A stretch of DNA of 64,000 nt from Parelaphostrongylus tenuis (GCA_019055375.1 JAHQIW010004384.1:1-64000), one strand, 5' to 3'; shown: positions 10,706 to 23,276, numbered from the stretch's first letter. Numbers and translations are program-made. The notes: generated by a model not told the origin, from the letters alone.

Positions 10706-11699
10706 AATTACGGAGGGGCTTCAAAAACCTCAGAGCCATTATGGGATATAACTGCGTATGTGCAGGTACCAGGGTGATAATCTGCAGCTATAAATTGCTC
10801 ATCCTTGCATCTGAGTCTTCTTGTATAGGATCTCTCTATGAGCATCAAGAACACATTGGGGAGGAACCGACTAGCACGTGAGGATTCTGCACTTTCTGTG
10901 ATATTGCATACTAACTCTCCTCAGATCATATGACGATAGAGAGGATTTTCAGCGTCGGTATTTTCGCCGAAACGATCCTGATTGAGATGAATTTTCACAT
11001 TTGAATCACATGTGCACCAATATCAGGCAGTAACCAAGATAGAGCCGAATGGTTTTATGAGGTTATGAGAGAAGATTTGCACTGAAAGTCGATAATCTCA
11101 CATCCACCTTTCTGTGGCATTGATAACGGTAAATAATTCCACTTTATTAATCATCAGACACAAATTTGTTGGCAACAAAATTTGTTTTAAGCAACATTGG
11201 CCAATTTTCGATGGTTTATGCATTTTTAAAGTATGGGAAAACGACATCATATCTGCTCGGATGAAATCAAATAACCGTAGAAAAAAAACTTTGATACAAA
11301 AATTCTTGTATTTGTAGTATATATCTTCTTTGAACAGTCTTATCTAAACTTTCACTTTGATTTGACTACTGATTTACAAGGTGATCTGATTGTCAACACT
11401 TAGTGTGATGTGAAGTGCTTTGGAGACAGTGCCCTGATGGTGACTATCGATCAAGCTCTGCCTTGAAGATCATAGTAGCGAATTAAGTTTATGACACGAA
11501 AACATCAGATTACATGTTTCTCGTATTCGTGTTGTAATACCCACAACTTGTTTTATTCAAGCTCTCCATTTATTCCTCAAAATGCAGCCGAATAGAGCTC
11601 CATATTAACGAGAAATTTGCCTGAACTATATTGGAAGACATTAGGACTTCTCATAACTTTTGACACTAGAGTAATGAACACCACAGTTTGCAACCAGAA
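10706..11699. other. unassigned sequence
   Basis: Nothing recognisable. A 67-codon frame at 11,114-11,317 (+) is lysine- and asparagine-rich with no motif. Confidence 0.35.
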
Positions 11700-12010
11700 G
11701 TATTAAATCATTTAACAACACCATTCAAAGTATTCGCCATCAGCCTGAACACACTTCAATCCTCGATGGCAAAAGTGGGACTTTCTTCAGCCCTTCCGAT
11801 GACGACTTCTCGATCAACTTCACATGAACATATAGAGCGCAGCTGCTCCATCAAGTTGGTGTTGCCGAGGTGAAAGTCAGGATGAAAGCCAAAACGCTGT
11901 TCGTCTGGACGCAAATTCCTGAGTCTTTGCACGGTTGATGTTGTCGAAGGCGGTCTGTGCATCGCGCCTTGATTCGTGCACGTAAAACAGCATTTTGCTA
12001 TCACTGCGAC
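11700..12010 (-). pseudogene. mariner-family transposase remnant (extreme C-terminus)
   Basis: On the minus strand near 11,730-11,765 one frame reads GLKCVQADGEYFEW, matching the characteristic mariner C-terminal (R)CI-ADG-YFE block. Sequence toward 12,010 contains decayed frames compatible with the preceding catalytic region (VLFYVHESRRDAQTAFDN) but with stops and frameshifts. The call rests mainly on the C-terminal motif. Confidence 0.4.
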
Positions 12011-12779
12011 CATAAAGCGGCAACTATGGACAGATGTGTTACCAAAAGAATGCTCAGAAAATTTCGCGCTAAGAGGTATTGATTTATCTCCTGAGAGGTA
12101 GCAGAAATGTGCTCAGGCTGGTGGCACATACTTTGGATATTACTGTTAAAAAATTCTGATTGCTCCTGGTCAATAAATGTGGCTTCATTGCTCGAGTGCC
12201 AAGACTTATGACAATACCTAAATTGTACCATGAACTGAGACATGTGGTTACGCATAATCGCATAACACTGCTCGAGTAGTCTACAAGTTCAACAATGTGT
12301 TGGCTTCGTATGCTTTACAAGAGAATAGGTATACCGCACCAGAACATGAGTGAACTCCTTCTCCACCTCTGAAGCGAACCATGCAATTTTGCATTTCGTG
12401 TCGCTCCAAAATCGAGATTTTTACTGACAACCTCTTCTCATGCATAAAATGGTGGCTGTTCACAAAATGTTTCCCAAGAGCGTGCATTCTGTGAGTGATC
12501 ATGAAAACAGAGATAATGAACCAATATGTTCTCATCACTTGCTCTTCAATAATGCAGCGCTCTGCAGAGGTTTTTGAACAGATCTACCTGGATGTTCAAA
12601 ATGGACAACAACTTGGATATGCTTTCCTCGTACAGATATTATTCACTCTGACTGATCAGTCAACGGCCCAAAATATATCCAAAGCAGATTAATAACCAGT
12701 TATTATCATTGAAGCATTTAGACACAAAGGCAGTTCAGAATTAGTGCTCGACCACGTTCATTTCCTATGTCTTTTGCAT
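12011..12779. other. unassigned, possibly decayed transposon
   Basis: Minus-strand open frames 12,001-12,255 and 12,281-12,538 flank the mariner remnant and may be its upstream part, but I could not match them to transposase domains. Confidence 0.3.
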
Positions 12780-12910
12780 AGGGTGGGTTCGAAATCACCT
12801 TTCCTATTATCCAGGGAGGAAGCGTGTTGAGCCGCTGCATCACCGACGCCCGTTTTGACACCACTCTATCACTCATCGTCTCTGGGTATATTATAACATC
12901 AAACGACCCT
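12780..12910 (-). repeat. SINE-B copy, tRNA-derived
   Basis: The reverse complement shows the family head (AACGGGCGTCGGTGATGCAGC, tRNA A-box region) followed by a TTCGAACCCA B-box. It lies head to head with the plus-strand copy at 13,010. Confidence 0.6.
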
Positions 12911-13009
12911 AGAAGCGACCAAATATAAAAAAATTCTGATTGATCATCGATATCCAATATCTGTTAGCATCAGCTGGTTTAGTGTCGAAAGGGATCACCC
13001 CTGCCAGAC

Positions 13010-13215
13010 CGTGGACAAATGGTCGCTGACAGATAGATGCGTTGTAGCGTAGAGAGGTGTCAAAACGGGCGTCGGTAGTGCAACGGTTCAACACGCGCCT
13101 ACGAATAGGGTGAAATGTGAGTTCGATTCCCAACTGAAGCAAAAGTTTCGCTCAACACTCATTCACCTTTGGGTCTGTTATAGCATCATTCCATCGCTAA
13201 AGGCGGTCTAATAAA
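13010..13215 (+). repeat. SINE-B copy, tRNA-derived
   Basis: Collinear with 42,240-42,440: GACAGATAGATGCGTTGTAGC, then GGGCGTCGGTAGTGCAACGG (A-box part), GAGTTCGATTCCC (B-box) and a 3' part ending GGTCTAATAAAA. The copy is about 200 bp, near full length for the family. Confidence 0.7.
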
Positions 13216-14783
13216 AAGAATTCTACTACCTCTTTCTCATCAGTGAATACCTTAGTCTGTCATGGTGAATAGGCATAGGACAAAACAATCTGGTAACTTT
13301 TTATTTCTCTATTTTACACTCCTGCTCATCCCATTGCACTGTGTGGATTCCAGCTCTTGTAACACTCAAACAGTTTCCTCGCACGCGTCCTCCATAATAG
13401 TCGTCGTACGTTTCGCATGTCGTTTCCACTGCTAATTGAGGAAATCGGCTTGTTAGTGATTCTAGGAAGAGAGGTGAGGTGTTTCGTAAGGCGTTCATTT
13501 CTACGCTGAGTGTGCTTCACAGTTCCTCTTGGTCCGGTGAATATTGATGGCAGCCAATATAGCAATGATAGCTCGTTTGTACAATTTCTACTATACACGT
13601 CCCTTATCGCATTTGTCGTTACGACGGATCTCACATTTAGACATGTCTAACTAAAACATTTTTACTCAACAACAGAATTACAATAGTAGTCAGAGGACCA
13701 TAACAAGACCTTAATTATCAAAAAATACATAGACACAAGACTGTTTTGTGGTAAAGATTGTTAAGGTGAAAAAGACATTTCAGCTTTAGGAGGCAGTCGG
13801 GAGAAATGCTCTAACGAAAGACCGTGTAAGCAAAATCTACATGTTACGAAGCAGGTAAGCAAAGAATAAGAGATTTACAGAAAACATTTTGCCTCAAAGG
13901 AAAAGAAGCTCTAATTCCATTGGTTATCATGAACATACTATAACAATTAATAGTATAGATGTTTACTAGGATGAAGAAGTCAACAATAAAATCTAAACGA
14001 TCAGCTGAAGTGAGAGGGTAAAGACAATCGCATTAGCATTTCAAAGAGGTTTTATATGTTATCAATGGTAAGCACAGAACAAGTGCACGGCTGAGCGTTA
14101 GGAAGTGCAACAGCCTCAATTAGTACAATAGACATCATGTGAACACTTGGTAAGAATATTCTCATGTTCGAGGCCCAGCTAACACTTCGACTTTTGCTCA
14201 TATCTCAGCATCTCTATCGCTGCATTTCAAATCGTTATCCAATAAACGGGATTCTTGAGAAGCTACGATCGCAAGAGCGTGGACGACAGTCGAATTAAAT
14301 CATCAACTTTGAAGAAGAAGATGACGTGGAAACATCAGCCGAATAAACATCACTAAGAATATCTTATCAGCTGGATTTTTGTGCCTAGGGTGTTGCAGAT
14401 TATGAAATTACAATTTGAGAATCTACATTAACTATTCACTAAATGTCGGGAAATCCACGTAGGAGAAGCTATGATCTTATGGAACCGTCAGAGCTATCTT
14501 TCTAATTAAGTCCCAGTTGATTCTGCTGATAGCAAAATCTCAAAAATCATGTGAGCAGAAAAAAAGTAGGTTCTTCATATAGCGTCTCCTCTCTTGCGCC
14601 ACTTTCTAGCGTGAAGTACTAGTGAACAATTCAAAGATGGTATAGCCTGATTTCTGTTGTTTGCGAAGCACGTCAACTCACCCACTAACTACGCGATTTC
14701 ATTGGTCGCAGTCTCTTTTGAGTCTCACACGACACATGTAGGCGGGAACATTAGTTGTCGGATGTAATCTGGAATTAGGACTA
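13216..14783. other. unassigned sequence
   Basis: Overlapping minus-strand frames at 13,301-13,634 are not supported by motifs. The remaining 1.1 kb to 14,780 is AT-rich with many stops on both strands. Confidence 0.35.
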
Positions 14784-15043
14784 TTGAAGTTTTGGTAAAT
14801 CGTTTACAAAGATTGTATGATAAACAGACCTTGGTGAATGATTTGGCAAATGTATACTCATCGTCATTCTTTCTTGATATATGAGACGCATCTTTGATTT
14901 GTCAATGACTTCTGTCCTCATTTTGTCTTCCTCGAGGAAATTAAGGTATTGCAGCTGGTAAGGCTGAGTTGGAATTTCCTCTGGTGTCACGTAGGTCGTT
15001 GCTTCCTGATCCGTTTTATTTACTACAATTCTTGACTTTTCTC
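14784..15043 (-). CDS. unidentified coding-like exon
   Basis: An open minus-strand frame of about 86 codons ends at TAG (14,784-14,786). It reads EKSRIVVNKTDQEATTYVTP, then EEIPTQPYQLQYLNFLEEDK and HSPRSVYHTIFVNDLPKLQ. The composition and order look like real protein but I do not recognise it. Upstream to 15,420 the same strand is lysine- and glutamate-rich (KEKAKGAVDKTKQSTGDL; ALEEKDKQENKRK) in shifting frames. The ACCTACGTG(A/G)CA segment occurs twice about 140 bp apart, suggesting an internal repeat. Probably part of a degraded gene. Confidence 0.3.
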
Positions 15044-15879
15044 AATTTTTCCCTCAATATCCTCTTCTTGAAGAAATTGTTATGTGACACCTAATAACGA
15101 TAACTGAGAGCATTCGTTTCGAGCTCCCCATTGCCACGTAGGTCACCAGTACTTTGCTTTGTTTTGTCCACTGCACCTTTGGCCTTTTCTTTTATTTTCT
15201 TGTTTGTCTTTTTCTTCCAGTGCTTGCGATTTGGCAGCTAATGAGCTGACAGATCAGTTCCTTTTGTGGCTTCTCGGCATTGCATAAGGGGCCAATACTC
15301 TTGCTGGCCTTATTCTACTCTCCTCCTGCTTCCTTTTCTTTTGAGGAGACTGAGGTGTGACCGCTGCCAACGCTTACTGAAGACTTCTCTTCGTGCTTTT
15401 TAGCGTTCCGGAAACACATGTTCCACTTCAAATCTGAAAGGACTCCAAAAGTACTTCCATGAGCGAGATTTTCAAAAATAATAGGTCAATGTAATAGCGT
15501 ACGTGACACCAACACTTTTTTTAAACCGTCTTAAAATCTCAAGATCATATATGAGCTATCATCGTAATCAACTTGTGAGAACTCTGCCATTACGCAATGT
15601 CTAGTATTCATTCTCTACAGTCGAGCGCTTCATACCGAGTAGTCTACATAGGCTATATAGGTTTAAATTTCTTCCGATACCTTGTTTTCGAACACGAACT
15701 CTTTTTCTGCGCTTTGCCTTCACGAAGAACGTCTTGTTCTGTACAGAAACATACACAAAAAAGACTTTCTGAACGAGTTCATTGCAATCTAAGTGCGATT
15801 TAGCGCTCAGAAATCTTTTTAATAATAGGCTTATAGCAGTCATGTCATGTTACTATATATATATTATATATATATTATC
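15044..15879. other. unassigned; lysine-rich frames then AT microsatellite
   Basis: 15,044-15,420 continues the frame-shifting lysine-rich minus-strand coding-like sequence of the neighbouring entry. 15,597-15,843 is open on both strands but motif-free. A (TA)n tract lies at 15,853-15,878. Confidence 0.3.
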
Positions 15880-15965
15880 CAATGATGTGGAATGATGCAC
15901 AAGCTTTGAACATCGGACAGGGTTCGAATCCACATTTCATCCTTTCCGGGGGCTCGTGCTAACCT
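15880..15965 (-). repeat. SINE-B fragment
   Basis: Contains the head of the family in reverse: GGGTTCGAATCC then CATCCTTTCCGGGG, matching the segment at 42,165-42,205. Only the tRNA-like 3' part is retained. Confidence 0.55.
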
Positions 15966-16079
15966 GCTTGGCTAGGAAAGGCGATATTGGTATGAACGCA
16001 GTAATGTCAGCAGATTTTTGATTATGTGAAATCAACTAGAATTCTCTTTATTAAGCTATGATGCTACAAGCATATATCC

Positions 16080-16215
16080 AATAATTTGGAGTGAAACAAC
16101 GTTGTAGAAGAAAGAGTGATGGTACAACAGAGCGTGGGTTGTGCATTGATCAGCACCAGCCTCCAGAAAGGGTGGAATTAGGTCTCAAGTTCTGTCTGAC
16201 TTTTTAAGTATTGCA
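16080..16215 (+). repeat. SINE-B copy, strongly decayed
   Basis: ACAACGTTGTAG, GAGCGTGGGTTGTGCA and AAGGGTGGAATTAGGTCTCAA align with ACAACGCGTTGTAG, the tRNA-like head and the B-box region of the 42,240 copy. Confidence 0.45.
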
Positions 16216-16611
16216 CAGCACTCGATAATGCGATTTAACAACAATACAGCAACCTCATTTTCTGCAAACATTAAACATTGCACATAGGTAATTCCTCCGA
16301 ATAATGGATGTGATATGTCACTTGCGAGCTCGGTTGAGGATCAAAAAACAAGAAAGTATGTTGCCGTATCCGATGGTGCGATGTGATTTTTGTTCTGTAT
16401 AACGCCTTATTACTTTGCCCAATTTCTTGCTTGTTTGTGTTGTTCCTCTTACACTTCTCTGCGTTTTGATGTTAATTCTCCAGTGTTCGTAAATACGTGA
16501 TGCTTGTCACGTCCACATAGTTCTAATGCTTTTTCTTCCTAAATGTTTGATATATAATGACTCTTTGAGCACACTGAGCAGATTGATAACACTCAGGTTA
16601 TTGTGAAATCT
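16216..16611. other. unassigned sequence
   Basis: No gene or repeat recognised. Confidence 0.35.
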
Positions 16612-17105
16612 GGCAAAGAGATTTCTTGACAGGGTTGGTAAGTGATCAAGCTGCGCTTCCAATCTTCATCGAATTGCTATCTGGACTTTGGAAAAAACAG
16701 TGAGGAATAAGCCTTCAAAAAAAATTGATTTCACTAAAACCCGCTTTGGATATCATCTCACGAAAATATAGCGAGTGGATGATGACAGACAAAACTTGAG
16801 CATTTTTAGCATGTTCAGTGTGCCCAATGAGTCATTAGATATCAAACATCTGAGAGGAAAAATCATTACAACTATATCGACAACAGGAACTACACAAATA
16901 AGGAAAGAGTTATTGGGAAGACAAACAAGGAGACTTGTCGACAGGGTCGATAAGTCAACAAGCTGTGCTTCCAGTTTTCACGGATTGCTAGCGGGACTTT
17001 ATAGGAACAGTAAAGATTAAGCCTTGAAGTTCGGAACCTTATTAAAAAACTCGCTTTGGATACCGTCTCATGGAAATGCATCGAGTGGATAATGGCAGAC
17101 AATAT
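16612..17105. repeat. imperfect ~305-bp tandem duplication
   Basis: 16,612-16,800 and 16,921-17,105 are direct copies about 305 bp apart. Shared blocks include CAAGCTG(C/T)GCTTCCA, ATTGCTA(T/G)C(T/G)GGACTTT, AAGCCTT(C/G)A, CTCGCTTTGGATA and GAGTGGAT(A/G)ATG. Neither copy has an open frame that survives in the other, so it is a non-coding or decayed duplication. Confidence 0.65.
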
Positions 17106-19004
17106 TTTTGAAAGAAAATCAATGTTATGTTACGAACCGATGGTACATATTGCATCATATCCTGTTGTACATCCTGTAGCAGCATCTTTCGCTTTGAACT
17201 CATATCTGAGTACAATTTTATATCACATTTTATCGGTTTGATTCACAGTCATTCTCACTCAGCCCGGTTTTGGTCTTTTTTACACCTCCGCGTAGACATT
17301 AGAAAGTTGACCAACCTATGGGATCCCCAACGTATTATCAAATTTGCATCACATTCATATCTCTGTCGGTACTACAAAATAGTTCCTGCTCAAATCCGAC
17401 TAAAGTACTGATGCCATCGTCTTAGTACTTCCACCATTTATTGTAAGACTGCATATGCCTTATTATGGAGGATCTGATCACATATCCAAAGTGTGAGTGA
17501 CACTGCGATGGTGATGTTCGCTTAGAAAAGGCAGCGAGTACCACTTTAGTCCGCGTAGGACTAGATCTTCTAATAGTTTGCGGTTGATAAATAGATACCA
17601 AATTAATTGGAGACCAACTGGCTCTTTCCAATTCAAAAAGCTGGTGAGTACCAGTGATTTAGATACTGGAGTACCCTAGCATCGTTATTCCAGAATTTAG
17701 AAATCCATCATCAACATGAAACGGCGTTTGAAACGAGGAATATGGATTCTGAAGAGTATTTCAAGGGCAAAGATTATCGCATAAACAGACACAAACAAAG
17801 TTTTAGTAATGGATTAGAAAGAAGGAACATTTGTTAGGTAGGAGGAGATTAACTGGCTTTGAGCACTGTTGCCAGACGCTAACAAGTTTTGAGACGTAAC
17901 AGGAACAAACTTGTAGGATAGAAGTCGTTGACACAATGAAGAATACGCGCCCGCACCATGCGACATGCAATGTGCAGAAATGCTTCTTGCTAAAATCCTA
18001 GTAAAAAAATCCTATGTCAAAAAAGAAAAGATCTACTGTATGGAGCAAAGTGCAGTTGAATTGAATAGAAGAGCAACAGACGAAATGCTCGGGTACTGTA
18101 CGGATGAAAACATGTAAAGCATCTTGCCATTACGGCGATACATGGCAAGAGACAAACAGGGACAGTGCGAAAATAGTTCTGCAGAAACGCTCACATCTCT
18201 TCTTTATAGAGAAGTTTTGTTTCACTCTCATCTTGCTACATAACATTAACATATTCGTAACGACATGTGAGACATGCATGATTCAACGTGCTTTCGGATA
18301 GAAGTGACTGGTAGACATGTTGAATAAATCCGTAACTAGGTAGGACTACATCTTGGTCCACGCTAAACCGGCGCAAAATTAATTACAGAGTTATAACGAA
18401 ATGGTGAGCCATCTACATAACTCTAAGCCTCAAGCGGGACTTGAATCCACATTTCACTCTTATTGAGAACTAAATAGCATTATTTCAAATAGCACCAGCA
18501 AATTTTGCTTCAATGTGGATTCTCAAAACGAGAAAGCAAGTTTGAAAAATTTACACAATTTGCTTTATCACTTTGCGTTTATTATCTTTTATTATCTGTC
18601 TTTTATCATCTATTTGCTCACACTATCGCGTTGGTGAAGCTTGGTACCGCTGCTTGTATTATCTTTGAAAATTACCACAGGAAATTCAGTAAGTTTAAGC
18701 AAATGTTCTTTCGTCACCGTTTTGAGTTGACTAATAGTAACAGTGCTCTGATACAGTGTACAAAAAGAAAAAGAAGGTGATGCTCCAGTCATTTCTTTTA
18801 GCACACAGTAACACCGAACAATCACATGGGCTACGAAATTTGATGCTTATTGTATTGAAGCAGGTCAACTCTTGCGATAACTGCGTTTTTCAGTGTTTGT
18901 AATCATTTGAGCCTCAAACGCAAAATTTTAGAAAGGAACGTTAATCATCGGCGAATAGCCTGGAAGCCACTGACCAAAACGGACTCTAAATTACGCGCTA
19001 ACTT
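17106..19004. other. unassigned sequence
   Basis: Open frames at 17,127-17,411 (+), 18,104-18,301 (+) and 18,505-18,780 (+) show no motif. A weak SINE-B relic (GACTTGAATCCACATTTCA) lies near 18,436-18,470. Confidence 0.35.
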
Positions 19005-19560
19005 TTTCATTAAACAGTCCTCCTAGCGCTATGTTATGCGGCGGAGACATAGGCTGATACTTCGACCGCGTCAAGACTACTAAGATCAACTAACAGAGCG
19101 CTTGAAAGATGTCTTCTGAAAATCTATCGACACTTAAAGTATCCTAGCCGGCTTGCGCAGCTCAGATCTCAGGAATTTACCTCATCTTCGTGATTCAGAA
19201 GAATTCACATTGATAGCGAAGCAAAGATGGGCCGGTCATATCGCAAGATCAAACGACAGATGGATGAAACGAACTATAGAATGGACACGACGAGAATACA
19301 CCCGTCCCCGAGGACGACCACCTACACGTTGGGCGGACGTAATCTCCAGAATATTAATCAGCTGTATTCATGTCAATTTTCGCATCAACTGTGTTCGCAC
19401 CTGCCGATATGCTATAGATCACGGCATGAAACTCGCGCCAGTGGCCATGCTCGAACGAAACCATCGCCATGGATAACAATAGCCCCAAGACGAAACGAAT
19501 GGAAGATGTGCTGGGATCCGCACAATTCGTGAAAACGGACCGCCAAATATCCAAATAAGT
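19005..19560 (+). pseudogene. RTE-type retrotransposon, 3' end fragment (subfamily 2)
   Basis: 5'-truncated tail of an RTE ORF2. Translation across frameshifts gives ALCYAAET, RALERCLLKIYR, WAGHIARSNDRWMKRTIEW and RPRGRPPTRWADVI, the conserved region downstream of the RT domain. It matches the tail of the copy at 45,060-45,510 and is more distant from the copies at 27,736 and 43,302. The region is broken by at least two frame changes. It ends near 19,555 with a short A-rich repeat tail. Confidence 0.85.
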
Positions 19561-19734
19561 AATGTATTAGAATCCATGCGGTAATTTGTGCATAAGAGTC
19601 GTGCTAGGGATGTGCAAATCAAGTCTGATATCGGTATAATGACATACATATGAAATTGTATAGATATACAATGTACAAAATGTATGGATGTATAGGTACG
19701 CTAAAATAAGAAAAGTGAAGACATATTGTACCTT

Positions 19735-20140
19735 TTGAGCCTATAGTTATTCACGAGAGCTATTCTTCTACAGGAAGTTATTTTGCGGCGATATGTTCGA
19801 AGATGCGACACCCAGAATTTCTTGTGTAGAAGGAGATAAGCGAGGGAGGGGAGGAGGAAGTGGAAGAAGGAGGAAGCCGTAGCCGAGTGACAGTAGGTCT
19901 CGCAGCTCCCCAACAGTCACCGGCAATCAGCACAGAACCTCTTACGGAACACTCTAGTCAGGCTGACCTCAAAATTTGTTGAAAGACGTACATGACCAGA
20001 ATTCTACGACGTCTATGATGAAGACGAAAACGATGTCAATGGAGGAAATACTATTGTGTGCATATTGAAAAAACTGTGAGGATGGATCACTTGAAAGTGA
20101 TAAAAAACCGGAAGAAGGAAATGAGCTTTCGAGAGGTGAC
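19735..20140 (+). repeat. inverted repeat D2, copy 1
   Basis: Reverse complement of 21,570-21,950. Shared blocks are TATTTTGCGGCGATATGTTC, GATAAG(C/T)GAGGGAGG, TAGCCGAGT and AAAAACTGTGAGGATG. In this orientation the 3' half can be read as PEFYDVYDEDENDVNGG and SLESDKKPEEGNELSRG, which suggests a former coding exon. The partner copy has stops there. Confidence 0.65.
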
Positions 20141-20208
20141 TTTGTATATATCATTCAGTAGTACAACCTTCACCTGCAACATATATACAACACATATACA
20201 ACACATAC

Positions 20209-20376
20209 AACTTTCACTTGCTCTATTACGGAGCTAGTAACCGTAGAATACACGTAGTAAAAAAAGGCTGTTTGGTTTCTAAGAGAGAAAAACAACGAAA
20301 AGATAGTGCGCATATCAGTTCATTTCACTTGCTCTATTACGGCTCTAGCAATCAGGGAATACACGTAGTAAAAGAT
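20209..20376 (+). repeat. 50-bp direct repeat pair
   Basis: TTTCACTTGCTCTATTACGG followed by a variable 12 bp and GAATACACGTAGTAAAA occurs at 20,209-20,262 and 20,322-20,376, offset 114 bp. A run of ACATATACAAC triplicates precedes the first unit. Confidence 0.8.
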
Positions 20377-21569
20377 TTTACCACAGTTGCAGTATATTAC
20401 GTCATTATGTGGTCTTCGTTTTTAGGACGAAAGATTAGTTAATCGCTAAGGGATGCATTATGCTTTCATCTACAATTGTGGCTTCGTTCGACATGACAGA
20501 ATGCATATTTGGCTTTGACAATGATTCGCGGTGGTCTACCGTTTTGACATGTCACTCCTGAGATATTCTCAGCAAGTTTGGCATAAATTCAGCGACTCTG
20601 AAATGATGGAATGCTTTATGAGCCTTGAGTAGAAGTTGAACACTTGGCTATCTACTAATAGATTAGGTGTCATTCAGAGCACCCCTAATCCCTAATCCAC
20701 ATGGTGTGGGCTGGATAAGCGAGCATGGGAACGGACCCATCTCTGTCTGGGAGTAAAGTACTGCTAACTTTCCCTAAGGAGTAAGTCTCTCGCTTTTGAA
20801 GGACCAGTTGTGGCTCAAAGACATTCCAGAGGGCTTTAAAGTGAGTAGCGTCAAATAAAAGAGACGATTTATTAATTTAAAGGCTGTAGATCACGTCCAC
20901 ACATAGCGGATAAAGTGCTTATCAAAAGTTGTGCAATCATAAATGTGCAATAATGGTGACTGTGATACTTGGAAGGTTTGAATTGTTGAGCTGCCCACTT
21001 GAGAGCTAATGCACCGGCATTCAATCTTCAGTGATGGCGTACACTCAGTTTCGAAGCTGTAGCAGAGAAAGTGACCAGAGCAAAACCTTGTCAGGTTAGG
21101 ATGGAAGCAAAAGTATATCTAGTGCCGCCGACAATGATGCAGTGTGGGAAACAAGTTTATGAGCGACGTTTACGCTCAACCCGTTCACTAATATTCTCTT
21201 GCAATCAATCAACTGAACGTCTATGAACTTCGAGTGGTGAAGAGTTGTTCATGATTAATAATTAAGAACAAATGGAAAATCATAAAAACCCAAACTCTTC
21301 GTGGTGCTACGGTACTGAGAGCAGGCACAAAACCAAAATTTAAATTGAAATCTTGCATCAGTTTAGTAGTACTTACTATATGTGAACTTTAGGAAGCTCC
21401 CGATACTAGCTGAGTTGAAAAAGCCAGAACTGTTTGGGGTACTTAGAAGAAAGGTATTAAATACACAGGCAAACATCTATTGACAGTGAGAAACTTCCTC
21501 AGAGTCCTGCAAACACCATTCAAAATTTCGTCGCTCGGAAGCTCATTTCTTTCTATCACTTTTTTCATC
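20377..21569. other. unassigned; possible SINE-A relic at 20,655-20,850
   Basis: Between the two arms of inverted repeat D2. The segment from GTCTGGGAGTAAAG to about 20,850 weakly resembles the SINE-A body (GTCTGGGAGGATAAGCAGC). The rest is unassigned. Confidence 0.3.
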
Positions 21570-21950
21570 AATTTCAATTGATCTATCCTCACAGTTTTTT
21601 TTTACTAAGCACACCCTAATGCTTAAGGCATTGCTATCGTTCTTCGTCTTCTTTATGAATGTCGTAGGATACTGGTCAGGTTCGCTCTCCTACTGCTTCC
21701 GTGAACAGTCAAATTGGAGTTATCCGTAGGAGGTCCCTTGATGATTGCTGGTGACTGTTAAGAAGCTGTGAGGCCTACTGCTACTCGGCTACTGATTTCT
21801 CCTTCCTCCCTCTTCCTCCTCCCTCACTTATCTTCTTCTGTACAAAATTTCTGGATGTCATGTTTGAGAACATATCGCCGCAAAATAAATTTCTGTGGAA
21901 GAATATCTCTCGTGAATGACTACGGCCCTATAAACGCAGCGAATTCCGAA
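21570..21950 (-). repeat. inverted repeat D2, copy 2
   Basis: Partner of 19,735-20,140 in opposite orientation. The two arms are separated by about 1.4 kb. The plus-strand 63-codon frame at 21,768 is simply the antisense of the G/A-rich part of this repeat. Confidence 0.65.
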
Positions 21951-22399
21951 CCAAATTAAGCTTCGTTAGAGCATAAAAATAGGACAACTGTACAGAAGAA
22001 CAAAATTCATCGAACGCGATCTAAGAAAGTCGTTTAAATCGGAGACAAAAATAAAACCTATCGATTATAGAAATCTAGAAGTTACGTTGTAGCATACGCC
22101 AAAACTGAGAAAGGCACGAAAACCGACAGAAGGCAGTTAGGTAACGGAATTTTCGTTATTCATGAAGGGAGGTTTCCATCACAAAATATCGGACGCTCTA
22201 ATTTTGTTACTCACTTACACGTCTCCTATCTAGTCACTTTGCACGAAGTCCTTATAGCGTCTGGGTACCTACCTCACTAACTTCTGCGTCAAAAAATTCA
22301 CTATCACCAATTGTTACTCACCTACTTCTACAACTGATCAGAGCGGAATAGATGCGTTCTAACTTCTCATTGCGACATTCGCTTCAATCTCGTCGGTCG

Positions 22400-23204
22400 C
22401 TAATCCACCACTCTGTCGCTTCGTGCCAATATACTGCAAGCAAACGTCTGATCACCCACTCCTGTATTACTATGCACAACTAGACCCACGCTGAAAATAA
22501 AGTACATTATTCAATTCCAGAAAAAAAATAATGACAAAATCGCTGTATAATGGTGTAATAGAAGAAGATAAAATGCTTACTGGATGTTGATCTCTGCAAC
22601 AGACTGTGCGGTGAGACTACACACCAAATTCAAACTGGAAATGAATTGCAGTATCTACTTTTACAAAGAGGGGCAATGATAAAAAATATGCAAATTATAA
22701 ACAATGAAGAGTAACGAAAAGCTTACTGGACGCCAAATTCGATACGAGGGCGCTGTAATAGAGCCTGGTGGGGTAGGAGTAGAAGAGGCAGAGGCTTCCA
22801 CGTTGGGAACGTTTGTGACCCGCTGCTAAATACAATATTGAACACAAATTGTACATTGACACACCTCGTAATAACAGAAGAAAGAAATAAAACAGAACAA
22901 TTTAGAATTCAAGAGTAAAGAGTAAGTTAAAAATAAAATAGATTAATTAAAAAAGTGAGGATGAAAATAACCAAGTAAGTAATAATATTTTGTCTGAATA
23001 ATGAATAAATAGAAAAAGAAAAGATAAAAAAAACAGGAAGAAACAAAGAAGAGACACAAGATTTTGCGTACTAATTTTTAAAGATAGCAATTAGCATAAT
23101 TACCTCGCTACCCACTCGCCTTTCGTGCTTGCTTTATCGAGGTTTTCCGCCACAGGTCCTCCGGACGATGGCGCTGCGTGATGTAATAATGGCCCGCATA
23201 GGCG
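22400..23204 (-). CDS. candidate four-exon coding region, unidentified
   Basis: Four minus-strand segments bounded by plausible splice sites keep one frame. Exon a 23,104-23,204 (acceptor AAATTTAG, donor GTAATT), exon b 22,727-22,825 (TATTTAG, GTAAGC), exon c 22,581-22,634 (TTTCCAG, GTAAGC), exon d 22,400-22,490 (ATTTTCAG, stop TAG 22,400-22,402). All introns would be phase 2. Peptides include HHAAPSSGGPVAENLDKAST, QTFPTWKPLPLLLLPHQ and VGLVVHSNTGVGDQTFAC. Exon b is open in a second frame and exon a is GC-rich and may be repeat-derived. No start or family is recognised, so chance is possible. Confidence 0.25.
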
Positions 23205-23276
23205 CTAAATTTTTCTAATTCCAAAACTATTCTGTTTATAATCAACAAATTTTTTTATTTAACTGCACTTAGCAAT

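Noticed and set aside
11756..12013. 85-codon minus frame considered as a cellular gene
   Set aside because: It borders the mariner C-terminal motif in another frame and is more simply a frameshifted transposase relic.
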